From: Streptomyces sp. NBC_01210
GTDB taxonomy: Bacteria; Actinomycetota; Actinomycetes; Streptomycetales; Streptomycetaceae
DNA: 64,000 nucleotides
Assembly (NCBI RefSeq): GCF_036010325.1
Contig: NZ_CP108549.1
Coordinates: 2,790,001 to 2,854,000, forward strand
Direction: 5' to 3'
Under the pieces are notes generated by a model. That model saw nothing but the letters and a program-made list of their open reading frames with translations. It was not told the DNA's origin and did not search any database. This document shows, piece by piece, positions 25,589 to 33,496 of the stretch. Both the position numbers and the translations under genes were made by a program. Within the stretch, counting starts at the first letter, position 1. Each line of letters begins with the position of its first letter.

Positions 25589-27452
25589 CCGCGACCGCCT
25601 CCTGCCCGGCTGCGAACTCCGCGACCGCCTCCTGCCCGGCCGCGAACTCCGCGACCGCCTCCTGCCCGGCCGCGAACTCCGCGACCGCCTTCTCCCCCGC
25701 CGCGAACTCCGCGACCGCCTTCTCCCCCGCCGCGATCTCCGCGACCGCCTTCTCCCCCGCCGCGATCTCCGCGACCGCCTCCTCCGCGGCTGCGTCGTCG
25801 ACCGCGTCCTCCGCGAACACCGCGCGGTAGGAGGGAAGTTGCCAGAGCTCGGCGTGCGGGGCCACGGCCCGGACACGGCCCTCCTCCAGCCAGACCACCA
25901 GGTCCGCGCGGGCCGCGGTCGGCGCGCGGTGGGCGACGATCAGACGGGTACGGGCGCGGACGTCGTGTAGCAGCGCGCGGGACACCTTCAGTTCGGTGGC
26001 CGAGTCCAGGCTGGAGGTGGCGTCGTCCAGGATCAGCAGCCGCCCGGCGTGCGCGAAAGCCCGTGCCAGGCCGAGGCGTTGGGCCTCACCGCCGGACAGC
26101 GGCGCGGCCGCGCACGCGGTGGCGTAGCCGTGCGGCAGGCGGCGTACGAAGTCGTCGGCGCACGCGGCTCGCGCGGCCTCGGTCACCGCCTCATCGCCGG
26201 GCTCGTACGCACCGAAGGCGATCGTGCCGCCGACCGTCCCGCCGAGCAGTGCCGGCCGGGCGAAGGCATGGACGACCTCGCGGCGCAGCACCTCCCGGGA
26301 GAGCCCGGCCACCGGGACGCCGTCGAGAAGCACCGTCCCCGCGTCGGGATCGGCAAGGCGTCCGGCGACGGCCGCCAGGGCCGATTTGCCGCTGCCCGAG
26401 CGGCCCACGACGGCGGTGACCGAGCCGCCCGGTATCATCAGATCGACATTGTGCAGCCCGCTCAGCCGCACTCCGCGCAGCTCCAAAGTGCCTTCGCCCG
26501 GCGGAAGTTCGCGCTCGCCGTACATCATCTCGGGCGTCTCGAGGATCTCCCCGAGCCGGCCCGCCGCCATGCGTCCGCGCACCAGGCCGTTGAGCTGTCC
26601 GACCAGTACGCCGGTGCCGGTGGCGAGCACTCCGTACCGCCACGCGGCCAGCATTCCGCCGACGCTCAACGCGCCCTCCGCGAGCCGTACTCCGGCGACA
26701 GCCAGTACCGCGAGCTGCAGCAGGGGCAGCAGCGCGGCCGCCCGTGCGGTGGATCGGCCCATGATCCACCACATCAGGTGGCCCTGCCGGGACAGCTCGG
26801 GCAGCGGCGCAAGGATGCGCGCCGCGTCCCGGTCCCGGGTTCCGGCGGCGGCGATCGTACGGACTCCGCGCACCGCTTCCGTCAGCAGTCCCGCGATCTC
26901 GCCCTGGGCCTGCAGATAGCGCGCGGTGCTCTCGCCGGACTCCCGGATGAACACCCGCAGCAGCAGGACGAGCAGGGGCGTCCCGGCGATCACCACGAGC
27001 GCGGTCCACCAGTCGGTGACGGCGAGCGCGACGAGCCCGCCCACGGGTGTGACCACGGCGGCGAGCGCGGCCGCGAGGGTCGTCGGCACGGTCCCGGCCT
27101 GTGCGGCGTTGCCGGTGAGGCGTGCCACCACCTCGCCGGGGGCCAGGCGCAGCCGGGGTCCGGACGCGAGGGCGTGCCGCAGCACCCGTTCCCGTATCCA
27201 GGCGGTGGTACGGGCGTTGGCGGTGCCGGTGACGAGTCCGTCGAGGGCGCCGAGGACGACGGCGAGGCCGGTGAGGCCCGCGCAGAGAGCGAGCCACGGA
27301 CCGGCGTCCGACCGCCGGCCGGCGAGCAGCAGGTCCAGCGCGCGGCCCAGGACGGCGGGCAGCGCAAGCCCGGTCGCGGCAAGGGCGCAGGTCAGCAGAA
27401 GGACGAAGACTGCACGCGGCGCGCCGTGCCGGACGGTTTCGCGCAGGAACAT
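25581..27452 (-). CDS. ramA: ABC transporter half (permease-ATPase), RamA-like
   Basis: A 623-aa ABC half-transporter. Six membrane segments are followed by an ATPase domain with Walker A GRSGSGKSA, signature LSGGEAQRLGLA and Walker B LLILDDATSSLD. It carries an extra Ala/Glu-rich C-terminal tail of about six 10-residue repeats (AVAEFAAGQE or AVAEIAAGEK). ATG 27452 is preceded by gggagggcgacc. It is downstream of ramS and translationally overlapped with ramB. The tail is not part of the known transporter fold and may be disordered or helical. Confidence 0.9.
   Translation of the reverse strand: MFLRETVRHGAPRAVFVLLLTCALAATGLALPAVLGRALDLLLAGRRSDAGPWLALCAGLTGLAVVLGALDGLVTGTANARTTAWIRERVLRHALASGPRLRLAPGEVVARLTGNAAQAGTVPTTLAAALAAVVTPVGGLVALAVTDWWTALVVIAGTPLLVLLLRVFIRESGESTARYLQAQGEIAGLLTEAVRGVRTIAAAGTRDRDAARILAPLPELSRQGHLMWWIMGRSTARAAALLPLLQLAVLAVAGVRLAEGALSVGGMLAAWRYGVLATGTGVLVGQLNGLVRGRMAAGRLGEILETPEMMYGERELPPGEGTLELRGVRLSGLHNVDLMIPGGSVTAVVGRSGSGKSALAAVAGRLADPDAGTVLLDGVPVAGLSREVLRREVVHAFARPALLGGTVGGTIAFGAYEPGDEAVTEAARAACADDFVRRLPHGYATACAAAPLSGGEAQRLGLARAFAHAGRLLILDDATSSLDSATELKVSRALLHDVRARTRLIVAHRAPTAARADLVVWLEEGRVRAVAPHAELWQLPSYRAVFAEDAVDDAAAEEAVAEIAAGEKAVAEIAAGEKAVAEFAAGEKAVAEFAAGQEAVAEFAAGQEAVAEFAAGQEAVADG
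25588..25785. repeat. 30-bp in-frame tandem repeats at the ramA 3' end
   Basis: About six direct copies of a 30-bp unit (core gcgaccgcctcctgcccggc on the plus strand) encode AVAEFAAGQE-type decapeptides. Copies nearest the stop are almost identical, and those further in differ at Ile/Phe and Lys/Gln codons. Confidence 0.9.
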
Positions 27453-27550
27453 GGTCGCCCTCCCTGACCATCGGCATGCGTGCGCACGGCCCCGGACGGC
27501 GAGCGGTGCCGTCCAGGGCCGCGAACAATCACCTGATCAGAAGCAGATGA

Positions 27551-27679
27551 TCAGAGGCAGAGAAGGTTGCTGTGCGAGCTGTGCTTGTCGCACAGCAGCA
27601 GGCTAACGCTGCTCTCCCCACCACCGCCGCCGTGGTCGGTCTCGGGGACGTCCAGCTTCTGCAGGTCCAGAAGTGCCAT
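27551..27679 (-). CDS. ramS: class III lanthipeptide precursor, RamS/AmfS-like (SapB family)
   Basis: A 42-aa peptide gene between ramC and ramA. ATG 27679 has a perfect aaggag 6 nt upstream. The leader is MALLDLQKLDVPETDHG followed by a Gly run and Glu; MALLDLQ is the recognition motif of LanKC enzymes. The core SSVSLLLCDKHSSHSNLLCL holds two Ser-x2-Ser-x3-Cys units (S-SV-S-LLL-C and S-SH-S-NLL-C), the same spacing as SapB. Each unit can form a lanthionine (as in SapB) or a labionin. The expected product is an amphipathic surfactant morphogen needed for aerial hyphae. Direct translation; family call very strong. Confidence 0.95.
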   Translation of the reverse strand: MALLDLQKLDVPETDHGGGGGESSVSLLLCDKHSSHSNLLCL

Positions 27680-27712
27680 GGTGATCTCCTTTTTCATGGG
27701 GACGGTATGCAC

Positions 27713-30289
27713 TTACTGCTCGACCCCTTGCGGGGCCGTCTGTGGGGCCGCCTTCAGCGGCGGCAGGAACGGCAGCTGCGCGGGACGTTCGCCGAGCGCG
27801 GTGCCGAGGGCGAGCAGACAGCCGGCGGTTCCGGTGGCGAGGTCCATGGAGAGCCGCATCATCTGGTCGCCGGGGAAGGCGAGTTCACCCTCGTACGGCA
27901 CGGCATACCAGGAGAGTGCGGCGATCTGGGCGTCCAGCTGCGGGCGCGGGGCACGGGTACGGGCCAGGTGCAGCACCATCCCCGCGCGCCCGTTGAACAG
28001 TCCGGGCTGTGCGTAGTACCGCAGCCGAGCCGCGGGCAGTATCGCCTCCCTGGCGCGGGCGAACTCCTCGTCGTGACGTTGGGCGAGGTAGTCGTCGAGG
28101 ACCGCGCCGATACCGGCGCTGCCCGCTCCGAGGTACGGCATGGTGCGTACGCCCTCGTCCACGAGCAGGGTCCCCGACCGGTCCGTCACACACCGGGCAA
28201 GATCCCGGCGCAGCGCCTCGGCCGCCTGGTCCAGCAGGGCGGAATCGCCGGTGGACTCGTACAGCCGCAGGAAGAACAGGGCCGGTCCGCTCGCGCCGTG
28301 CAGCAGCCCGGCGCGCCTGCCGTGGGCGGTCGGTGACCGGTCGACCAGGACCCGCGCGGCCTCCAGCGCCTCTGCGCGCAGCCCGAGCCGGTCGAGTACG
28401 AGGCCGATGCCGGCCAGCCCGCCGTGCAGATCGGGCGCGAGCCGCTGCCACTTCTCGTCGAGCACCCGCCCGACGAGTTCGACGGCACGCTCGCGGTGGC
28501 CGAGCCGGTCGAGGACGTGCGCGACGCCCGTCAGCCCGTCGTAGAGACCGAGCGGGGTGCCGGCCGGTGGCGGGGCCGTATGGCTGAGCAGCCACTCCTC
28601 GCCCGCCTCGTAGCGTGCCGCGCCCGTCTCGGCGAGGGCGTAGAGCACTCCGGCCGCGCCGTGCGCCAGTCCGAGTCCGCCGCCGTCCGCGAACTGCGCG
28701 ATATCGCCGGGGAAGAGCCGGTCGTCGCGCTCCGGTGTCGCGGACGCGAGGATCGCGCGGACCATGGAGTCGCGGCCGCGAGGCCGGTCCCCTGCCTCCG
28801 CGGGCAGGTAACTCCCCGTGGGCTCCGGGGACTTGCCTCTGATCACCCGTACCGCCTCGTCGAGGAAGCCGTCCGGCAGGCCGGGGAACTGCTCCGCCGC
28901 GACCTCGGCCAGATGCGCCGCCTTGCCCCGGTCCACGACCAGCAGCGTCGTCATCGGCACGAAGAGGGCGAGCCGCAGGCAGGCGAGTGCGTAGCGGTCC
29001 ACCTCGAAGCCCTCACGGTCACCCGGCGCGACGAACCCCGGGTGGGCCATGGCCTGGCCGCGGTGCTCTCCCACCGGCGTCGCGGCCTCGAAGTCCAGCA
29101 GCCGTACGGAATCGTCGTCCGGGTCGACCATGATGTTGAACATATGCAGGTCGTTGAAGACAAGACCACGGCCGTGCACGGCCGCCACGGCCTCCTCGAC
29201 CGCGTGCAGCACACCCAGCGCCCATTGCGTGTACTCCGCGACCGCCGCCGGATCCGGCTCGACGGCCAGCAGCGGATGACGCTGCGCGAAGAAGGAGTTG
29301 AGAGTGCGCCCGGGGAGGAAGTCCATGACAAGGAAGCGGTGGTCGCCGAGGATGAACCAGTCGCGCGCCTCGGGTGCGACGCCGAGCCCGGTGAGCCGCT
29401 CGAGCGCGGCTCTCTCGCGCTCCAGCCGTGTCACGGCGTCGGCCCCGTCCGCGGCGAGCCCGGCGTGCGGCCGCGCCTCCTTGAGTACCACCTGCTCGCC
29501 GGTCCGCAGATCGGTGCCGGCGTACACGCCACCGCCGTTGGAGAAGTGCAGGGCGCTCTCGATGCGGTACGGCAGTTCGCCGGTGGTGGTCGCGTTGCGC
29601 GCCGCCAGCTGGGGCTCGAGGAAACGGGGCAGCGTCACCCACTCGGGCAACTGGAAGACCGGGTCCCTGCGGTCCGGCACCAGTACGCCTTCGGGGTTCT
29701 CGACGGCGGGCACGAGGGCGCCGGAGCCGGCTTCGTCGACACAGTGCCGCTTCGCGAAGCCGCCGTACCGTACATACAGCGGGCCGTCGTTCCAGCGGAG
29801 ATCGGTGAGGATGTACGGGCCCGGCTCGCCGTCGAGCAGCACACCCAACTCCTCCAGGATCAGCTGGAGTTCCGTGTCGTCAGCCGGATAGATGGTGGCG
29901 AACTTGCCGCTGGAGCCGCGTCCCGCGTATTTGGAGTTGCGCAGGTGCAGCGGCTGCCGGCCGGGGACGAACTTGAAGGGAATCTCCCGTGGGACGCAGT
30001 AGTCCCACACCTTCGCCGCGGTCTTCTCGGCGTTGTCGAGACAGGCGGAGACATGGATCTTCCAGCCCTGGCGCGGGCGCACCGTGTCCACCGGGCTGAT
30101 GTGGAGCCAGTCCCCGGAGAGGAAGCTTCGCCACCCTTCGGGGACCGGGCGCTGGGCCGCCTCGAAGAGCGGGACGCTGCTCTCCGTACGGGACGGCATG
30201 TCGGCGGATGTACGCGTGGAGGACAAGCGGTCCGGGGTCTCGTAGAAAATCCTGTCCGCGAGACAGAAGACCTCGTACCGCTTGTCCAT
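27713..30289 (-). CDS. ramC: class III lanthipeptide synthetase LanKC (RamC/AmfT-like)
   Basis: An 858-aa three-domain enzyme. Residues 1-230 are the phospho-Ser lyase region. The kinase domain (about 240-510) has VVLKEARPH (Lys270), FNDLHMFN (Asp380) and LLDFEAA (Asp399). The cyclase-like domain (about 540-858) has LLHGASGPALFF and LFNGRAGMVLHLA but lacks the Cys-His-Gly zinc ligands of true LanC, as expected for class III. It phosphorylates and eliminates Ser and forms the rings of the RamS peptide. ramS starts 34 bp downstream, giving ramC-ramS-ramA-ramB order. Confidence 0.94.
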   Translation of the reverse strand: MDKRYEVFCLADRIFYETPDRLSSTRTSADMPSRTESSVPLFEAAQRPVPEGWRSFLSGDWLHISPVDTVRPRQGWKIHVSACLDNAEKTAAKVWDYCVPREIPFKFVPGRQPLHLRNSKYAGRGSSGKFATIYPADDTELQLILEELGVLLDGEPGPYILTDLRWNDGPLYVRYGGFAKRHCVDEAGSGALVPAVENPEGVLVPDRRDPVFQLPEWVTLPRFLEPQLAARNATTTGELPYRIESALHFSNGGGVYAGTDLRTGEQVVLKEARPHAGLAADGADAVTRLERERAALERLTGLGVAPEARDWFILGDHRFLVMDFLPGRTLNSFFAQRHPLLAVEPDPAAVAEYTQWALGVLHAVEEAVAAVHGRGLVFNDLHMFNIMVDPDDDSVRLLDFEAATPVGEHRGQAMAHPGFVAPGDREGFEVDRYALACLRLALFVPMTTLLVVDRGKAAHLAEVAAEQFPGLPDGFLDEAVRVIRGKSPEPTGSYLPAEAGDRPRGRDSMVRAILASATPERDDRLFPGDIAQFADGGGLGLAHGAAGVLYALAETGAARYEAGEEWLLSHTAPPPAGTPLGLYDGLTGVAHVLDRLGHRERAVELVGRVLDEKWQRLAPDLHGGLAGIGLVLDRLGLRAEALEAARVLVDRSPTAHGRRAGLLHGASGPALFFLRLYESTGDSALLDQAAEALRRDLARCVTDRSGTLLVDEGVRTMPYLGAGSAGIGAVLDDYLAQRHDEEFARAREAILPAARLRYYAQPGLFNGRAGMVLHLARTRAPRPQLDAQIAALSWYAVPYEGELAFPGDQMMRLSMDLATGTAGCLLALGTALGERPAQLPFLPPLKAAPQTAPQGVEQ

Positions 30290-30430
30290 GACGCTTCCCC
30301 CCTCGGCGACGTGTCACCAAGATTTCCACGGGGCCGGGGGGCCGGACAGTCACGCATGTCATGAGATCACTGTGCGATACGCACGAGTAAACCTCTGTTC
30401 CACGCTGTTCGAAGGTCGGTTGCTGCTGCG

Positions 30431-30664
30431 CTACTCCTCGGGCGGAAAGACCGGCTCCCCGCTCTCCAGCAGCGTGATGGCGATCGCCTCGACCGGGCAG
30501 TTCTCGGCTGCCGCGAGGATCTTCTCGTTGGCGTCGGTGTCGGCGTCCTGTGGATGCGACTGCCGGGCCGCGTCGAGCGCGAAGCCGTCCGGGGCGTGGC
30601 TCAGGCACATGCCCGAGCCGATACAGACGTTCCGGTCGACCTCTACGTGCCAGCGGTCTCCCAT
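30431..30664 (-). CDS. 3Fe-4S/4Fe-4S ferredoxin (P450 partner type)
   Basis: A 77-aa ferredoxin. The cluster ligands are Cys14-x5-Cys20 (CIGSGMC) and Cys56-Pro (ENCPVEAI); position 17 of the motif is Gly rather than Cys, which fits a [3Fe-4S] cluster. It is a soluble electron carrier of the kind that supplies actinobacterial P450s. It lies 11 bp downstream of the aldehyde dehydrogenase gene and is probably co-transcribed with it, under a promoter carrying a KstR-like site. CYP125 at 48 kb has no adjacent ferredoxin, so this protein is a candidate redox partner (inference). Confidence 0.93.
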   Translation of the reverse strand: MGDRWHVEVDRNVCIGSGMCLSHAPDGFALDAARQSHPQDADTDANEKILAAAENCPVEAIAITLLESGEPVFPPEE

Positions 30665-30675
30665 CAGTTCTCCTC

Positions 30676-32136
30676 TCAGTTCTCTCCGGACCCGGCCGGC
30701 AGATGGATCATCTTGTGCTCCAGGTACTCGCTGTAGCCCTCCGGCCCGAACTCCCGCCCCAGGCCCGAGCTCTTGTAGCCGCCGAACGGCCCGAGCATGT
30801 CGAGGCTGAAGGTGTTGACGTTGTACGTCCCGGTCCTGACCCGCCGCGCGAAGTCGATGCCACGCTCGACGTCGGCCGTCCAGACGCTGCCGCTGAGCCC
30901 GTAGTCGGAGTCGTTGGCGATCTTCGCCGCCTCGCTCTCGTCCCCGTACGGCAACAGACAGATCACCGGACCGAATATCTCCTCGCGGGCTATGCGCATG
31001 GAGTTGTCGACCCCGCCGAAGAGCGTCGGCTCCACGTACCAGCCCTGTTCAAGACCGGCCGGACGCCCGCCGCCCGTAAGTACCTTGGCGCCTTCCTCCT
31101 GCCCGATCCTGATGTAGTCGAGCGAGCGCTGCTGCTGGCGCCGGGCCACCAGCGGACCGACCTGCGTCGAGGCGTCGAGCGGGTCACCGACCACGAGGGC
31201 GCTCGCCGCCGCGGCGAGCGCCTCGGCTATCTCGTCGTAGCGGCTGAGCGGCGCGAGGATACGGCTCTGGGCCACACACGCCTGCCCGTTGTTCATCCAG
31301 GCCGCCGGGACGATCCCGGCCACCGCCGACTCCAGATCCGCGTCCGGCAGGATCACCGCCGCCGACTTGCCGCCGAGTTCGAGGGTGACGCGGGTGAGAT
31401 TGCGCGAGGCGACCTCCATGACCCGCTTGCCGGCCGCGACCGAGCCGGTGAAGGAGACCTTGTCGATGCCGGGGTGCCCGACCAGGTACTCGCTCACTTC
31501 GCGGTCCGCGGGGAGGATCGAGAGGACACCCTGCGGCAGCCCGGCCTCCTGCGCGATCTCGGCGAGGATGTACGAGTCCAGGGGCGACTCGGGCGATGGC
31601 TTGAGCACCACCGTGCAGCCGGCCAGCAGCGCGGGGCCGAGCTTGGCCGCTGCCGTGAACTGCGGGACGTTCCACGGGATCACGGCCGCCACGACACCCA
31701 CCGGCTCCCGCCGTACGAGGATCGGCCCGAGCACTCCGGCCCGCTGCTCCTCGTGCGGATATCCGCGCGCGACGGTGATCGCCGCGTCCCAGACCATCAT
31801 CGCGCCGAGCGCCTGCGCGAGCACGCTCCAGGAGTACGGGGAGCCGTTCTGCGCGCTGATGGAGCGGGCGATCTCCTCGTGCCGTACCGCGATCGCGTCC
31901 TTGATCCTGGTGATGACGGCGATCCGCTCGTCGAGCGTCATGCGCGGCCAGGGCCCCTCGTCGAAGGCCTTGCGGGCGGTGGCGACCGCCCGGTCGACGT
32001 CCGCCGGTGAGGCGTGCGGGACCCGTCCGATGACCTGCTCGGTGTGCGGCGATACGACCTCGATGGCGTCGCTGCCGAGCGGATCGGTCAACTCCCCACC
32101 GATGAACAGCTTTCCGTGTTCCACAAGCTCGGTCAT
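30676..32136 (-). CDS. aldehyde dehydrogenase (NAD(P)-dependent)
   Basis: A 486-aa ALDH-superfamily enzyme with the oxyanion region PWNVPQF, the cofactor loop FTGSVAAGKRV, general-base Glu in ELGGKSAAV, catalytic Cys in NNGQACVAQS, and the C-terminal FGGYKSSGLGREFG. ATG 32136 follows aggagg by 9 nt. It oxidises an aldehyde to the carboxylate; with the ferredoxin gene downstream and a KstR-like box upstream it fits the sterol C26 aldehyde-to-acid step, though many aldehydes are possible. No membrane or targeting signal. Confidence 0.93.
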   Translation of the reverse strand: MTELVEHGKLFIGGELTDPLGSDAIEVVSPHTEQVIGRVPHASPADVDRAVATARKAFDEGPWPRMTLDERIAVITRIKDAIAVRHEEIARSISAQNGSPYSWSVLAQALGAMMVWDAAITVARGYPHEEQRAGVLGPILVRREPVGVVAAVIPWNVPQFTAAAKLGPALLAGCTVVLKPSPESPLDSYILAEIAQEAGLPQGVLSILPADREVSEYLVGHPGIDKVSFTGSVAAGKRVMEVASRNLTRVTLELGGKSAAVILPDADLESAVAGIVPAAWMNNGQACVAQSRILAPLSRYDEIAEALAAAASALVVGDPLDASTQVGPLVARRQQQRSLDYIRIGQEEGAKVLTGGGRPAGLEQGWYVEPTLFGGVDNSMRIAREEIFGPVICLLPYGDESEAAKIANDSDYGLSGSVWTADVERGIDFARRVRTGTYNVNTFSLDMLGPFGGYKSSGLGREFGPEGYSEYLEHKMIHLPAGSGEN

Positions 32137-32165
32137 GGCTGCTGCCTCCTGCGGCCCGGCGCTTA

Positions 32166-32180
32166 CTGACACTGTTTCAG
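32166..32180. promoter_or_regulatory. partial CTGAC palindrome
   Basis: CTGACACTGTTTCAG has one arm mismatch to CTGAC-N5-GTCAG. It lies 30 bp from the ALDH start, 3 bp from the KstR-like site. Confidence 0.35.
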
Positions 32181-32183
32181 AAC

Positions 32184-32197
32184 TGATACCAGTTCTA
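32184..32197. promoter_or_regulatory. KstR-like box (one mismatch)
   Basis: TGATACCAGTTCTA fits TnnAACnnGTTnnA except for one A. It is embedded in a larger inverted repeat AGAACTG-N4-CAGTTCT (32179-32196), 48 bp upstream of the ALDH start. Confidence 0.55.
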
Positions 32198-32478
32198 GTT
32201 GAAGGAGTCCACGGCAGGAACGAAATAGCCCCCGACCAGTGGTTTCCCGTTGGGCGGGGGCGACCGGGCTGCGCGGGGCCGCCATGGGGCCGCGCGGCGC
32301 TTCCGGGCCTTTCCAACAGCAGCGAGGTGCCACCAAGCATGATCCGGAACCACGATTCGCACGACGCCGACTCGCTGCCGGTCCGCGCACGTCACCCTCT
32401 TGGGCGGTCCGGGTGGCGCGGCCGGGTGCGCGGGTGCTTGCTGGTCCTAGTCGACAGGGAGAGGAAGCGACGACACCC

Positions 32479-33144
32479 ATGGAGAGGAGCGATCAGGCGC
32501 TGCGCACCCCACGCGCCGCAGGACTGGTAGGGATCATCTTCGCCCTACTACTCGCTGCTGCCATCGTTCTGGTCCGCATGGCCATACCGCAGGAGTCGAG
32601 CGGCGGGGGCAGCACCTGGATCATCGATTCCTCGAGTCGGCACGCGGTACAGACGGCGCTCGGCCTCATCCCGTTCGCGGGCATCTTCTTCCTGTGGTTC
32701 ATGGGCGCTGTGCGCGCACGTACCGGAGAGGCGGAGGACCAGTTCATCTCCACTGTCTTCCTGGGCAGCGGCCTGGTATTCGTGGCGACTCTTTTCGGGG
32801 CCGCGGCCGCAGCCGGAAGTCTGCTGGATACGGCCGATCCGTCCGGGACCGGCTCCGTGCAACTCCGGTCCTTCGGCCAACACTTCACCTACAGCCTTCT
32901 GACGACCTACTCGATGCGCATGGCCGCGGTATTCACCTTCTCGACCTCCTCCATCGGGCATCGGCTCGGAGTCCTGCCGCACTGGCTTTCCATCCTGGGC
33001 TATCTCGTCGCCCTGACACTGCTCCTCGTGACGAGCAGCATCCCCTGGTCCGAGCTGGTCTTCCCCCTGTGGGCTCTGATTCTCAGCCTCTACATTCTGG
33101 TGGCCAGTTTCCGCCCGCGGCCCGCACCGGCCCCCTCGTCATGA
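32479..33144 (+). CDS. integral membrane protein of unknown function
   Basis: A 221-aa protein with about six membrane segments, including GLVGIIFALLLAAAIVLVRM, ALGLIPFAGIFFLWFMGA, GLVFVATLFGAAAAAG, YLVALTLLLVTSS and VFPLWALILSLYILVA. Short loops carry RTGEAEDQF. No catalytic motif. ATG 32479 has an agagga box about 12 nt upstream. It precedes a ferredoxin / ferredoxin reductase / P450 set by 115 bp in the same orientation, which hints at but does not prove a shared process. Divergent from the ALDH gene. Confidence 0.8.
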   Translation: MERSDQALRTPRAAGLVGIIFALLLAAAIVLVRMAIPQESSGGGSTWIIDSSSRHAVQTALGLIPFAGIFFLWFMGAVRARTGEAEDQFISTVFLGSGLVFVATLFGAAAAAGSLLDTADPSGTGSVQLRSFGQHFTYSLLTTYSMRMAAVFTFSTSSIGHRLGVLPHWLSILGYLVALTLLLVTSSIPWSELVFPLWALILSLYILVASFRPRPAPAPSS

Positions 33145-33259
33145 CCAGCTATTTCCCGAGCGTTATCGGCTGATAACTCCTTTGGCCCGCCTGTGCTCGC
33201 AAAACCACAGGAGCAGGCACAGGCTGGGGCAGGGGTACTACTGGAAGGGCGGCCCCTTG

Positions 33260-33496
33260 ATGAGGCTTGTCGTCGATCTGAACCGGTGTCAGGGGTACGC
33301 ACAGTGCGCCTTCCTCGCACCAGACGTATTCACCATGCACGGCGACGAGGCGCTGTTGTACAACCCGCACGCCGACGACGCACAGCGGGAGCACGTGGCA
33401 CGCGCCGCCGCGGCCTGCCCGGTCCAGGCCATCTTGGTGGACGACATGGGCAAGGAGCCGGCCCCGGTGAGGGAGGGGGTGCCCAGTGGACGGTGA
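33260..33496 (+). CDS. ferredoxin (P450-type)
   Basis: A 78-aa small iron-sulfur protein. The ligands are Cys10-x5-Cys16 (CQGYAQC) and the later ACPVQAI Cys, with no fourth ligand in the loop, as in [3Fe-4S] ferredoxins. ATG 33260 was chosen at the start of family similarity (RLVVDLNRC). Its end overlaps the reductase gene by 11 nt. It transfers electrons from the FAD reductase to the P450 encoded next. Confidence 0.9.
   Translation: MRLVVDLNRCQGYAQCAFLAPDVFTMHGDEALLYNPHADDAQREHVARAAAACPVQAILVDDMGKEPAPVREGVPSGR

Noticed and set aside
23999..26419. Very long plus-strand frame across ramB/ramA
   Set aside because: Low-complexity Arg/Pro/Gly sequence antisense to two ABC ATPases.
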